64,000 nucleotides of DNA from Actinopolymorpha singaporensis (GTDB lineage: Bacteria > Actinomycetota > Actinomycetes > Propionibacteriales > Actinopolymorphaceae): contig NZ_LT629732.1 in NCBI RefSeq assembly GCF_900104745.1, forward strand, positions 2,653,981 to 2,717,980. Direction: 5' to 3'. Position numbers and translations under genes: made by a program. Of the stretch, positions 33,718 to 43,124 are shown piece by piece; the first letter of the stretch is position 1; each line of letters opens with the position of its first letter. The notes under the pieces are model-generated. The model was not told where the DNA came from, made no database searches, and saw only the letters and a list, made by a program, of their open reading frames with translations.

Positions 33718-34515
33718 GTGGACCTGCTCGACTCGGTGAGCATCCTGCTACGGAGATGGATGCTGACCCTACCGCTTCTGGTGTTGACGATTGCGGGGGT
33801 CGTGGCCGGCTACGTCGTCCTCCCCTGGAGCTACGAAGCCCAGTCCTCGGTGGTGCTGCTCTCCTCCGCCTACCTGTCCAAGCAGGCGGGCGGAAACCCG
33901 TACCTGGTGTTCGACGGATCGCTGAAGGTCACGGCCGAGGTCGTGGGCCGGGAAGTCATGTCCGACACCGTCGTCGACCAGATGAAGGCCAGGAAGCTCA
34001 CCTCCAAGTACGAGGTGATGGTTCCGCCCGACTCGGCAGGCCCGGTGTTGTCGATCGACGTGACCGGTTCCGACCCGGCGAACGTGCGTGCCACCCAGGC
34101 CGCCGTCACCCAGCACGTCGTGCAGCGGCTGGCCCGGATCCAGTCCGAGGCGGGAGTGGAGAGCCAGGCCCGCATCAGGATCAGTGACGTCTCCACGACG
34201 CCACCCACCCGACAGGCGAAGGGCAAGCTTCGTACGCTCGCGATGGCGTTGTTCGCGGGGCTGGTGCTCACGATCGTGGTGCCCCTGTCCGCGGAGGCGA
34301 TGGCGGCGAGGCGGCGGCGCACGCCGCAGGCCTCCACCCGAGCGCAGGGGGACGTCCGGTCGCCGGTCCGCCCGCCTGTGGTGAGCACTCATGCGGCAAA
34401 GGGCTGGAGTGGCCCATCCGGGCCTGCCCGCGCGACCCGATCCGACCATCTCGTACGGTCCGGCCGTGCGCCGGTCGTTCCACCCCGAGCCGGATCCCCG
34501 GAGCGAGACCATTGA
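33718..34515 (+). CDS. Second Wzz-like polysaccharide copolymerase protein
   Basis: A 265-residue protein with helices at about 14-35 and 175-195 flanking an extracytoplasmic domain (SYEAQSSVVLLSSAYLSKQ near residue 40). The C-terminal 70 residues are a basic cytoplasmic tail without a P loop. It is coupled to the Wzy-like gene by a TTGA overlap. It probably controls chain length with the divergent 32914 protein. Confidence 0.8.
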   Translation: MDLLDSVSILLRRWMLTLPLLVLTIAGVVAGYVVLPWSYEAQSSVVLLSSAYLSKQAGGNPYLVFDGSLKVTAEVVGREVMSDTVVDQMKARKLTSKYEVMVPPDSAGPVLSIDVTGSDPANVRATQAAVTQHVVQRLARIQSEAGVESQARIRISDVSTTPPTRQAKGKLRTLAMALFAGLVLTIVVPLSAEAMAARRRRTPQASTRAQGDVRSPVRPPVVSTHAAKGWSGPSGPARATRSDHLVRSGRAPVVPPRAGSPERDH

Positions 34516-36152
34516 GCCGGGTGTTGTCCAGCCTGCTCGTCGCTCCGCTGACCGGTCACCGGTCGCGTTCCGAGCGGTCGCCTGCGGGTCTCGGCCGGGT
34601 CGGCCGGGTCGGCCAGGCCCTGGTCAGCCGAATCGATCCGGCTACGGTACTGAGCGTATTCGTCGCAGTCCTCATGCTGCTGCCCAGCAGGTACGTCGTC
34701 GGCCCGCTCGGGGCGGCCGGCACCCCGGCCGGGCTGATGGCCGTGGCCTGCATGCTGTGGTATCTCAGCGCCCTGATCACTCCACACACCACGCCTGTGC
34801 GCGGTCGTCAGCCGTTGCGTACGGTCGTGGTGTTCTTCGTCGGGTCGGTGCTCGCCAGCTATGCGGCCATGCAGACCGAGCCCAGGCCGGCCCTCGAGAT
34901 CAACGGAGCAGACCGCGGGTTGATCCTCGCCGCAGGCTGGGCCGGGATCGCGCTGCTGGCCGCCGACGGCATTTCCCGCCTGGAACGTCTGGAGGTGCTG
35001 CGCAGGCGGCTGGTGACCGGTGGGTCGATCGTCGCCGCACTGGGGCTCGTGCAGTTCTTCAGCGGGATCGACATCGCGGGTTACCTCGCGGTGCCCGGAC
35101 TGACGGCGAACTCCGACTCCTCCAGCGTCCTGCGCCGCGACGAGTTCAACCGGCCGATGGCGACCGCGACGCACCCCATCGAACTCGGCGTGGTGCTCAC
35201 GATGCTGCTGCCGCTGGCGCTGCACGGTCTGCTGCACGCCAGGCCGGGCACGGTCTGGCGGCACCGGATCCAGGTCTTCTTGTTGCTGGCCACGATTCCG
35301 ATGACGGTCTCCCGCTCGGCGATCCTCGGGGTGCTGGTGGCGGCCGTGGTGATGGTTCCGGTCTGGTCGGGCAAGATCCGCGCGGTCGTGTTGATCGTGC
35401 TGGGGTGTGGAACCGTTGCCATGCAGGCGGTGGTGCCCGGCCTGATGGGCACCATCCGCAACCTGGTCACGTCGATCGGTAGCGACTCCAGTACTACCGC
35501 TCGTACCGACGACTACGGCGCGGTGCTGGCGGCGGTGACCCACCGGCCGTGGTTCGGCCAAGGGCTGGGCACCTACCTGCCGATGACGTACCGCATCCTC
35601 GACAACCAGTACCTCGGCTCGGTGGTGGAGACCGGCCTGGTCGGCCTGGCAGCGCTGCTCGCGTTGTTCGCGGCGGGCTGGCTGCTGGCGCGGGGCGCGC
35701 GAAGGGCGAGCAGCAACCCGGAAGTACGCCACCTGGCGCAGTGCTTCGCGGCGACGATGGCGGTCGCAGGGTTCTCGTTCGGGACGTTCGACGCGCTGAG
35801 CTTCCCGATGGTCACCAACCTGACGTTCCTGATGCTGGGTTGCTGCGCCGCCCTGTGGCGGCTGGCCAGGGAGAACCCCACGGCCGGGTTGTCGGAGACA
35901 ACCGCCGCCGTGCCTGAGCCGCGCTTCGCAGAAGCACTCGGCTCGCTTCCCAGAACCCCCATCCAGCCCCGACCTGAGCCGTTGGTCGAGCCGCGGTACT
36001 GGCGGGAGACCGAGCCGGAGACTGAGCCGGAGGGCGTGTCGGAGGAACCGCAGAGGACGCACAGGGCCACGAGCCGGGACAGAGGGCACCCGGCGCAGTG
36101 GAGGAGACAGGCGACAAGCCGGCAACGTCCGGGCCGGCACCGGAAGAGCTGA
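34512..36152 (+). CDS. O-antigen ligase/Wzy-type polymerase
   Basis: A 546-residue protein with about ten membrane helices, starting at residue 45. The large periplasmic loop with conserved Arg/His and the motif FGQGLGTYLPM near residue 355 match the O-antigen ligase/Wzy polymerase (Wzy_C) fold. It is expected to polymerise repeat units delivered by the flippase. The TTG start at 34512 overlaps the preceding stop. The last 90 residues are a hydrophilic Pro/Glu/Arg-rich tail that is not part of the fold. Confidence 0.88.
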   Translation: MSRVLSSLLVAPLTGHRSRSERSPAGLGRVGRVGQALVSRIDPATVLSVFVAVLMLLPSRYVVGPLGAAGTPAGLMAVACMLWYLSALITPHTTPVRGRQPLRTVVVFFVGSVLASYAAMQTEPRPALEINGADRGLILAAGWAGIALLAADGISRLERLEVLRRRLVTGGSIVAALGLVQFFSGIDIAGYLAVPGLTANSDSSSVLRRDEFNRPMATATHPIELGVVLTMLLPLALHGLLHARPGTVWRHRIQVFLLLATIPMTVSRSAILGVLVAAVVMVPVWSGKIRAVVLIVLGCGTVAMQAVVPGLMGTIRNLVTSIGSDSSTTARTDDYGAVLAAVTHRPWFGQGLGTYLPMTYRILDNQYLGSVVETGLVGLAALLALFAAGWLLARGARRASSNPEVRHLAQCFAATMAVAGFSFGTFDALSFPMVTNLTFLMLGCCAALWRLARENPTAGLSETTAAVPEPRFAEALGSLPRTPIQPRPEPLVEPRYWRETEPETEPEGVSEEPQRTHRATSRDRGHPAQWRRQATSRQRPGRHRKS

Positions 36153-36227
36153 GCTGTCAGGAGCGTCACCACCGCCCCGCCCTCGGTCCTCGGGCCGGAG
36201 ACCCTCGCGTGTGTGGCAGAAACGGCA

Positions 36228-36269
36228 ACGGCAACGCGGCCGCGCGAGCTTGCGCGGCCGCGTTGCCGT
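36228..36269. terminator. Strong bidirectional hairpin terminator
   Basis: A perfect 18-bp stem (left arm 36228-36245, right arm 36252-36269) with a six-base loop gagctt lies between the convergent Wzy-like and aminotransferase genes. There is no T tract. It separates the two halves of the polysaccharide cluster. Confidence 0.85.
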
Positions 36270-36292
36270 ACATCCCAGGTTCGGGATTCGGG

Positions 36293-37390
36293 TCAGGCGA
36301 GCGCCTTCTGTACGGCCTGAACCACCTGTTCCTGTTGTGACAGGGTGATCTGCGGGAACATCGGCAACGACAGGATCTGCCCGGCGGCCTCCTCGGTGAC
36401 GGGGAAGTCGCCTGCCGCGTGGCCGAGCGAGCGGAACGCCGGGGTCAGGTGGACCGGCACCGGGTAGTGGATGCCGTACGCCACCCCGAGCTCACCGAGC
36501 ACCGCGGTGACCCGCTCCCGGTCGGGCACCCGCACGACGTACAGATGCCAGACGTGCTCACCGTCAGAGCCTGCCTCGGGCAGCACCAGTCCCGGCAGCC
36601 CGGCCAGCATCTCGGTGTAGCGTGCGGCGGCGTCGGCACGCTGCCGGTTCCACCGCTGCAGCCGGCGCAGCTTGGCCCGCAGCACCACGGCCTGCAGGGT
36701 GTCCATCCGGGAGTTGAACCCGAGCGTCTCGTGGACGTACTTGCGTTCGCTGCCGTGGTCTGCGAGGAGCCGCACGGCGCGGGCGAGCTCGGCGGAGTCG
36801 GTCACCACGGCACCGGCGTCGCCGTAGGCGCCGAGGTTCTTGCCTGGGTAGAAGCTGGTGGCCGCGATCGCGCCGATCGTCCGGCGTCCGTCGCGGATCG
36901 CGCCCTGTGACTGGGCCGCGTCCTCGACCACCGTGGGACCGAGGTCGAGCAGGTCGGCGACCGGCGCCAGCCGCCCGTACAGGTGGACCGGCACGATCGC
37001 CCGTGTCCTCGGACCGATCGCCGCCGCCGCGCGCTCGGGATCCATCAGCAGGGTGTCCTTGTCCACGTCGACGAGGACGGGCCGGCCACCCGCACGTACG
37101 ACCGCCTCGACGGTGGCCACGAAGGTGTTCCCAGGTACGACGACCTCGGTGCCCGGGCCCACCCCGGCGGCCCGCAGTGCGAGCTCGATCGCGTCGGTGC
37201 CGTTGCCCAGCCCGACGCAGTGCGCGACTCCGCAGAATGCGGCGTACTCGTCCTCGAACGCCGCGACGTCCGGGCCCTTCACGAACGCCGTGGCCGCCAG
37301 CACCCGGTCGAAGCCGGCGCGAATCTCGGCGTCGATCTCGGCATGCGACGCACGCAGGTCGACGAACGGAACAGTGGTCGTGTCGCTCAT
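36293..37390 (-). CDS. DegT/DnrJ/EryC1-family sugar aminotransferase
   Basis: A 365-residue PLP-dependent aminotransferase. It opens with FVDLRASHAEIDAEI and has the family pattern VGLGNGTDAIELALRAAG, a nucleophile-binding DDAAQSQGA-like loop (VEDAAQSQGA) and the Schiff-base Lys in SFYPGKNLGAYGDAG near residue 187. It makes a 3- or 4-amino sugar from a keto sugar nucleotide. The closest matches by eye are FdtB/WbpE-type 3-aminotransferases. ATG at 37390 follows GGGGGATG. Last gene of the minus-strand polysaccharide operon. Confidence 0.92.
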   Translation of the reverse strand: MSDTTTVPFVDLRASHAEIDAEIRAGFDRVLAATAFVKGPDVAAFEDEYAAFCGVAHCVGLGNGTDAIELALRAAGVGPGTEVVVPGNTFVATVEAVVRAGGRPVLVDVDKDTLLMDPERAAAAIGPRTRAIVPVHLYGRLAPVADLLDLGPTVVEDAAQSQGAIRDGRRTIGAIAATSFYPGKNLGAYGDAGAVVTDSAELARAVRLLADHGSERKYVHETLGFNSRMDTLQAVVLRAKLRRLQRWNRQRADAAARYTEMLAGLPGLVLPEAGSDGEHVWHLYVVRVPDRERVTAVLGELGVAYGIHYPVPVHLTPAFRSLGHAAGDFPVTEEAAGQILSLPMFPQITLSQQEQVVQAVQKALA

Positions 37391-37412
37391 GTCATCCCCC
37401 AGAAAATGTTGC

Positions 37413-38075
37413 TTACGTGGTGCGTAGGAAGCGTGCGGGCGAGCCGACCCAGACCTGCTCGGCCGGTACGTCGGTGAGGACCAGAGAACCCATCCCCACA
37501 AGGGATCCGGGCCCGATGCGCAGCCCTTCCCGCACCAGCGCGCCGGCACCGATGTAGGCCCCGGTGCCGACCCGCACGCCACCGCCGAGGCGTACGCCGG
37601 ACGCGACGGTCACGAAGTCCTCCACCACGTCGTCGTGGGTGAGCGTGACGTGCGGCATCACCGCGACGTGTGCACCAAGCCGCACGGACGCGGTGAGGAC
37701 CGTCTGTGCCAGCAGGACACAGCCGGGACCGAGCGTGCACGACGGCCCGACCGAGGCCGTCGGGTGGACCAGGGTGGCGTACCGATCGGCCCGGACTCCC
37801 AGACGGTCCAGCCGAGCCACGATCCGGGCGCGGCTGCCGTAGTCGCCTGGTTTGCCGACGCACACCACAAGCTGCGCGTCCGTACGCCGGGCCGTGTCCT
37901 GGACCGAGTCCTCGACCGGGCCGAGCACTCGCACCCCGTCCACGACGGTGCCGTGGGTCGACGGTGCGTCGTCGCAGAAGCCGAGCAGCCGCCAGCCGGG
38001 GTGGACGGCCGCGAGCTGGGCGGTTTCGCGGGCGAAACCGCCGCTGCCGACGATCAGCAGATCACGTGCCGGCAT
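37413..38075 (-). CDS. NeuD/PglD-family sugar O- or N-acyltransferase
   Basis: A 220-residue protein with an N-terminal Rossmann-like domain (LLIVGSGGFARETAQL at residues 6-21) and a left-handed beta-helix of hexapeptide repeats (residues about 100-205: VHPTASVGPSCTLGPGCVLL...) that binds acyl-CoA and forms trimers, as in NeuD and PglD. A catalytic His is likely in VMPHVTLTHDD. It overlaps the flippase stop by 14 bases and precedes an aminotransferase, so it would acylate the amino sugar produced nearby. Confidence 0.9.
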   Translation of the reverse strand: MPARDLLIVGSGGFARETAQLAAVHPGWRLLGFCDDAPSTHGTVVDGVRVLGPVEDSVQDTARRTDAQLVVCVGKPGDYGSRARIVARLDRLGVRADRYATLVHPTASVGPSCTLGPGCVLLAQTVLTASVRLGAHVAVMPHVTLTHDDVVEDFVTVASGVRLGGGVRVGTGAYIGAGALVREGLRIGPGSLVGMGSLVLTDVPAEQVWVGSPARFLRTT

Positions 38076-39525
38076 CGGGTTGCTCCATCGTTTTCAGGTC
38101 GGCGAACAGGCCGCGCATGCGGTACAGCAGGGCGGCCACCGCGGCCACCGCGACCACGCCTGCCGACGCCAGTGCCAGGAGGTCGAACGGGATCATCCGG
38201 TGGGCGAGGACGGCGGCTCCACCCACCCCTACGGACACCAGCACCGGTAGGCCGAGCCCCCTGCTGACGGCGGCGAGCCGGATGCCGTGGCGGTGCAGTT
38301 CCCACAGGTAGAGGGGGAGCACGAGCGCCGCCGCGACCAGGACGTGCGCCGCGCCCACCCCGGCGATGCCGCCGAGCCGCGCGCCGACGACCAACGTGGG
38401 CACCAGCGCGACCAACCAGAGCAGCTGGATGGTGAACACCGCGCGACTGCGGGCCAGCACGACGAAGTAGTCGTACATCAGCTCGAACAGGATGCGGAAC
38501 GCGCCGAGCAGCGCGAGCCACACAAGTCCGTGCGCCGCGGCGGACCAGACATCGCCGTACACGAAGCGGATCAGTGGTTGGGCGGCGCCGCTCAGCAACA
38601 GACATACCGGCAACGTGAGCCCGGCGAGCAGCCCGGCCGTGGACAGGAACGTACGCCGCATCGCGGGCAGGTCCCCCTGCAGCCGGGCGAACGCCGCCGG
38701 GGCGACTCCGCGCACCGGCTGGGAGAACATCTGCACCGGCCAGCTCGACAGGTTGAACGCGAGGACGTAGAAGCCGAGGGCAGTCGCGCCCAGCATCCTG
38801 CCGACGACCAACTGGTCGATGCTTCCCGCCGCGAACAGCACCAGACTGGACCCCGCCAGTGGCAGGCCGAACCTCAGCAGCCTGCGGGCCACACCGGCGT
38901 CGAACCCCAACCGCAACGGCTGCGGTGAGAAGCGCACATACAGAACACCGGAGCTCAGCGCGCCCACGAGCCGGCCGACCGCCAGACTCATCGCGCCCAT
39001 GCCGACCAGCGCGAGCGCGATCGACACGGCCGCACCCGCCCAGTTGTTCACCTGGTCGGCGATCATCTTGCGGTCCTGGCGAAACTCGCGTTGCACAAGG
39101 GCGACCGGCGCTGCCACCAGCCCGTTGATCACGACGTTGAACGTCAGGACGCGAACCACGCCGGCCGCGTCCGGCGCGCCCATCGCCGCAGCGAACGCCG
39201 GCGCGCCGAAGTAGCAGGCCGCGTACATGAGCACGCTGGTGACCACCGAGATCGTCGCGACAGTCGACGCGATCTCCTTCGGGTCGCCCGGCCAGCGCAC
39301 GATCGCGAGGGAGACGCCGAGTTCGTTGAAGCTGATGATGGCCAGGAGAGCGACCATCGCCACTGCGAACGCACCGAATTCGTGCGGGCCCAGAATCCGG
39401 GCCAGCGCGATGCCGATGGCGAGGGTACCCAGCCGGGACACGGCGGTGTTGACGAAGCTCCAGCCGACTGCCCGGAACGCCCGGGCGAACAACGGATCCT
39501 CGTCGCGGATCGCCAACCTCCTCAC
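38062..39525 (-). CDS. Polysaccharide flippase (Wzx/MATE-like)
   Basis: A 487-residue protein with about fourteen membrane helices. The first helix region AVGWSFVNTAVSRLGTLAIG and the FGAFAVA/RILGPHEFG motif (residues about 40-60) match the Polysacc_synt flippase family. It moves lipid-linked repeat units across the membrane. GTG at 39525 overlaps the stop of the preceding glycosyltransferase gene (GTGA). The Wzy-like polymerase is on the opposite arm. Confidence 0.92.
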   Translation of the reverse strand: MRRLAIRDEDPLFARAFRAVGWSFVNTAVSRLGTLAIGIALARILGPHEFGAFAVAMVALLAIISFNELGVSLAIVRWPGDPKEIASTVATISVVTSVLMYAACYFGAPAFAAAMGAPDAAGVVRVLTFNVVINGLVAAPVALVQREFRQDRKMIADQVNNWAGAAVSIALALVGMGAMSLAVGRLVGALSSGVLYVRFSPQPLRLGFDAGVARRLLRFGLPLAGSSLVLFAAGSIDQLVVGRMLGATALGFYVLAFNLSSWPVQMFSQPVRGVAPAAFARLQGDLPAMRRTFLSTAGLLAGLTLPVCLLLSGAAQPLIRFVYGDVWSAAAHGLVWLALLGAFRILFELMYDYFVVLARSRAVFTIQLLWLVALVPTLVVGARLGGIAGVGAAHVLVAAALVLPLYLWELHRHGIRLAAVSRGLGLPVLVSVGVGGAAVLAHRMIPFDLLALASAGVVAVAAVAALLYRMRGLFADLKTMEQPDAGT

Positions 39526-40808
39526 CGCTGGTTCCCCCGCTCCTTCAGCTGGTTGAAGTCGTCGGCGGCCACGGTCCCGCGAAGCCGCTTGTACCGTCGG
39601 CGCACCTTGTACGCGACGACCCCGGAGATCGTGCGTACCGCCTCCACGCGCGGCCGGCTGCCGCCGGCCGCGCGTTCCAGCGCGTCGAGGTAGATGGCTT
39701 CCTGGAGGAGAGCGGCGCCTCCCAGGCTGAAACGTTCGGTCACCAGCTTCAGGCCGAAGTCGCCCAGGTCCCTGCGCCGGGCCTCGTCGGCGGCGAGGTC
39801 GCGCAGGATCCGCTCCAGGGCCGCTGCGCCGTCGCCGCCCAGCCCGTACCACCCCTGGTGCAGGAACGTCCGGCTCGACTCCGGGGTCAGTAGCTCGAAG
39901 AAGCCGTCCTCGCCCTGCACGATCAGGGGTTGTCCGAACGCCAACGAACGCAGGGCGGAGCCGCCCATGCCGAGGGTGATCGAGGCCGCCGCATAGGCGG
40001 CCCGGGGGTCGTCCAGGGCGCCGGTGAGTACGACGGCGCGGCGGCCCGCCCGCTCGTTGGCGTCGGCCGCCCGGGCCTCCACCTGCCCGCGCGCCGGTCC
40101 GTCGCCGACGACCACCAGCCGCAGCGGCAGCTCCCTGGCCAGGTCGCCCACCACGTCGACGGCGGTCAGGACACCTTCCAGTTTCAGCTCCGGGACCAGT
40201 CGGCAGACCACCACCAGGTCCAGTAGATGGGCGTCGGCCGGGTCGTCAAGCCCGTGTTGCGCACGGAACACATCGGTTGGATGCCCGGGACGGTTGGCAA
40301 CCAGGTCGACCGGCGGCTCGAGCAGGTTCACCAGGCCGGGGTCGAAACCGCCGCCGGAGTGCCGACTTCTGCCGGCACGCCGCCGGAAACGCTGCTCCAG
40401 CACGGACCGCCGGATCTGCGCGGTACCCACGGCGAGCGACAGGTCGGCCGGCAGGAACGGCGCGACCGACATCGACATCACCGTGCACGTCGCTGCGACG
40501 TCGCGCCTACGCCTGGTGGCGAAGTACGCCTCCACACCGGGCGGCCACTCGTACCCGTGCACGACCTCGAACCCGCGTTCGTCGATCAGGGAACGCAACC
40601 GCCGCACGGTGGTAGGGGAGGGGCGCCGTCGTTCGGAGGGCAGCTCCAGGTGCTCCAGGCCCAGGTCAACCACCCGTTGCACCAGTGGGCCCGGCTCGCT
40701 GATCACCGTCACCTGGTGGCCGAGGTCACGGACGGCCCCGGCGAGTTCGACGGCGTTGAGCTGGCTTCCGCCGAGCCCCATGGCGTGCGGGTAGACGAGG
40801 ACCTTCAT
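39522..40808 (-). CDS. GT4-type glycosyltransferase
   Basis: A 428-residue GT-B enzyme. The N-terminal domain starts KVLVYPHAMGLGGSQLNAVELAG (residues 2-24), and the C-terminal nucleotide-binding part has VVVCRLVPELKLEGVL, VVVGDGPARGQVEARA and GMGGSALRSLAFGQPLIVQGEDGF with an acidic E-x7-E-like region. It likely transfers a sugar from a nucleotide donor. Overlaps its neighbours by ATGA/GTGA. Confidence 0.9.
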   Translation of the reverse strand: MKVLVYPHAMGLGGSQLNAVELAGAVRDLGHQVTVISEPGPLVQRVVDLGLEHLELPSERRRPSPTTVRRLRSLIDERGFEVVHGYEWPPGVEAYFATRRRRDVAATCTVMSMSVAPFLPADLSLAVGTAQIRRSVLEQRFRRRAGRSRHSGGGFDPGLVNLLEPPVDLVANRPGHPTDVFRAQHGLDDPADAHLLDLVVVCRLVPELKLEGVLTAVDVVGDLARELPLRLVVVGDGPARGQVEARAADANERAGRRAVVLTGALDDPRAAYAAASITLGMGGSALRSLAFGQPLIVQGEDGFFELLTPESSRTFLHQGWYGLGGDGAAALERILRDLAADEARRRDLGDFGLKLVTERFSLGGAALLQEAIYLDALERAAGGSRPRVEAVRTISGVVAYKVRRRYKRLRGTVAADDFNQLKERGNQR

Positions 40809-41941
40809 CGGCCGGCCGCGGTGGCGATGACCTGCACCACGCGATCCTGTTCTTCCTCGGTCATCTCGTGGAACAACGGCAGGATCAGGGACCGGGTGGT
40901 GAGCCGGTCGGTCACCGGCAGGTCGGCCGTCCGGCCCGACGCCGAGGTGACGTACGCGGGTTCCCGGTGCGCGGCCATGATGCCGCGCCGGCCGGAGATG
41001 CCGGCCGCCAGCAGTCGTTCCAGCAGCGCGTCCCGGCCGACCGGGAAGTCCTCCGGCAGCACGATCCAGAACGACTGGTAGTTGGTCCGCCCGTACAGCG
41101 GATCGCGCACAGTGTGGATGCCGGGCACGTCGGCGAGCAGCCGCTGGTAGCGGGCCGCCAGGTCACGGCGGCGCTCGACCACCCCGGTCAGCCGGGTGAG
41201 CTGGACCAGGCCCAGCGCTGCCTGCAGGTCGGTCATCCGGAAGTTGAAGCCGGTCTCGAGGTACTCCTCGATGACGACGGTGCCGCCGGCGTGCCGGTCG
41301 GCCGCACTGACGCTCATCCCGTGTTCACGCAGCCGCCGCGCCCGCCGCGCGACTTCCTCCGACGCCAGCGTGAGCATGCCGCCCTCGCCGGTGGTCAGCA
41401 GCTTGCGCGGATGGAAGGACCACGCGGCGAACTCGGCTCCGGTACCGACCGGGCGGCCGCGGTAGACCGAGCCGGCCGCACACGCGGCGTCCTCGACCAC
41501 CGGGATTCCGCGCGCGTCGCACACCGCACGAAGTTCGTCGAGGTCCACCGGAACGCCGGCCTGGTCCACCGCGATCACCGCGCGGGTGCGTTCGGTGAGC
41601 ACCGCCTCGACGGTCTTGGCGGTGAGGTTGCCGGTGGTCGGGTCGACGTCGGCGAACACCGGTTCCGCGCCCACGTAGCGGGCGGCGTTGGCGGTGGCGA
41701 TGAACGACAGCGACGGAACCACCACGTCGTCGCCGGGCCCCACCCCGGCCAGCAGCAGCGCCAGGTGCAACGCGGTCGTGCACGACGAGGTGGCCACGCC
41801 GTGCGCCGCGCCCATCCGATCCGCGAACGCCTGCTCGAACGCCGCGACGCGTGGGCCCTGCGCCACCCAGCCGGAGCGCACCACCTCCGCGACGGCAGCG
41901 GCCTCCTCATCGCCCAGGACGGGCCTGATCACCGGAATCAT
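40805..41941 (-). CDS. DegT/DnrJ/EryC1-family aminotransferase (second)
   Basis: A 378-residue PLP enzyme. MIPVIRPVLGDEE opens the family N-terminus, the nucleotide-sugar loop is GVATSSCTTALHLALLLAG, VEDAACAAGS is the cofactor-stacking region and the lysine is in SFHPRKLLTTGEGGM near residue 187. The second aminotransferase implies the repeat unit contains more than one amino sugar, or that the two act at different positions. Its ATG at 41941 overlaps the previous gene by 35 bases. Confidence 0.92.
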   Translation of the reverse strand: MIPVIRPVLGDEEAAAVAEVVRSGWVAQGPRVAAFEQAFADRMGAAHGVATSSCTTALHLALLLAGVGPGDDVVVPSLSFIATANAARYVGAEPVFADVDPTTGNLTAKTVEAVLTERTRAVIAVDQAGVPVDLDELRAVCDARGIPVVEDAACAAGSVYRGRPVGTGAEFAAWSFHPRKLLTTGEGGMLTLASEEVARRARRLREHGMSVSAADRHAGGTVVIEEYLETGFNFRMTDLQAALGLVQLTRLTGVVERRRDLAARYQRLLADVPGIHTVRDPLYGRTNYQSFWIVLPEDFPVGRDALLERLLAAGISGRRGIMAAHREPAYVTSASGRTADLPVTDRLTTRSLILPLFHEMTEEEQDRVVQVIATAAGR

Positions 41942-43124
41942 GTGGTCCCCCCACTTGGTTCAACAGGCCCGCGACCTCGCGGGCCCGGTGCATCCAGTCG
42001 TGCCGTGCGGCGTACGCCCGACGACGCACGGCGAGGTCTGCCCGGTCAGGACCGGCCGAGGCGGCCAGTTCCTCGTGGACCGCCTTCACGAACGCATCGC
42101 GCGACGACTCCGCCCTGATCAGGGCGGCTCCTTCGGCGTCCTCACGCAGCCAGTCCGTGGCGGGCAGCGACGTCGACACCACCGACCGGCCGGCCGCGAG
42201 GTATTCCAACGTCTTCAGCGGGAAGCTCGCCCGGTTGAAATCGTCCACGACGTACGGCGTCAGGCCCACCGTGATCGCCCTCATGTAGCGGGGCAGTTCG
42301 GTGTGCGGTCGCATACCCGTCCAGACCACGTTCGGGCGCGCGGTCAGCGCGGCGAACCGCTCCGCCGGGCAGGAGAAATGTCGCGGACCGACCAGCAACA
42401 GCGGATGTCCGGCGTCGGCGATGTCCTCCAGCAGGCCCAGATCGAGCCGGCCGTTGATATGTCCGACGAAGCCGGCGACCGGGCGGTCGAACCTTGGAAT
42501 GTCGTCCGGCCAGGGAAGATCGTCGACCCCTTCGTAGGCGCTCGCCGAACATCCGTTGGGGACTACGGTCGCGTCGAAGCCCATCGCGGCGAATCGTTCT
42601 CCCAGCACAGGGGATACCACTGCGATCGTCGTGGCACTCTCCGCCTGCCGTCGCTCCCCGGCGAGCAGCCGTTCGCGCGGGAGACCGAGCAACTCCGCGC
42701 CGGCCGCGAGGTCGTCGGTCACGTAGTACAGAGTCGGGACCCCTGGAAATGTGGTCAGCAGATTGTCCGGCACAGCGGCCACAACCGCCGTGACGGGCTG
42801 TCCGAGCTTTGCCACCGCCCGCCGCACCTTCACACGGGTCAACCAGGCGGTGACGTGGTGCATGCCGGGACGCTGGGCCCCCGGGAGCACGCGCGGCACC
42901 AGCCGCCACAGACCCGGTTTCTCCTGTCGTAGCACCGGACCCCGCACTTTCGTGCGGTTCATGGCCGCACCTCGAAGCTCCGCAAGGCGGTACCACAAGG
43001 GGGTGAGAGCCGACCATGGCGGGTCGACGTACAGCACGGGATGCCACGCCGACAGATGTTCTGCCATGAGTCGGTGGGTACCAGCGACTCCGTCGAACTC
43101 CCTGCCGGAGAAGTAGACGATCAC
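41907..43124 (-). CDS. GT-B glycosyltransferase
   Basis: A 405-residue enzyme. It starts at GTG 43124 (VIVYFSGREFDG), which overlaps the epimerase stop in the same GTGA way as its neighbours; the frame could also begin at 43151. Domain features are SVVPNGC-like TVVPNGCSASAYEG near residue 205, PVAGFVGHINGRLDLGLL, LLVGPRHFSCP and the C-terminal PYVVDDFNRASFPLKTLEYLAAGRSVVST, the sugar-nucleotide loop with E near residue 325. It resembles GT4 enzymes adding rhamnose-type or mannose-type sugars. Substrate unknown. Confidence 0.87.
   Translation of the reverse strand: MIVYFSGREFDGVAGTHRLMAEHLSAWHPVLYVDPPWSALTPLWYRLAELRGAAMNRTKVRGPVLRQEKPGLWRLVPRVLPGAQRPGMHHVTAWLTRVKVRRAVAKLGQPVTAVVAAVPDNLLTTFPGVPTLYYVTDDLAAGAELLGLPRERLLAGERRQAESATTIAVVSPVLGERFAAMGFDATVVPNGCSASAYEGVDDLPWPDDIPRFDRPVAGFVGHINGRLDLGLLEDIADAGHPLLLVGPRHFSCPAERFAALTARPNVVWTGMRPHTELPRYMRAITVGLTPYVVDDFNRASFPLKTLEYLAAGRSVVSTSLPATDWLREDAEGAALIRAESSRDAFVKAVHEELAASAGPDRADLAVRRRAYAARHDWMHRAREVAGLLNQVGGPHDSGDQARPGR

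Noticed and set aside
36228-36269. Phage or integron attachment site
   Set aside because: It is a perfect inverted repeat between convergent genes with no integrase, tRNA or direct repeats; it is best read as a terminator.
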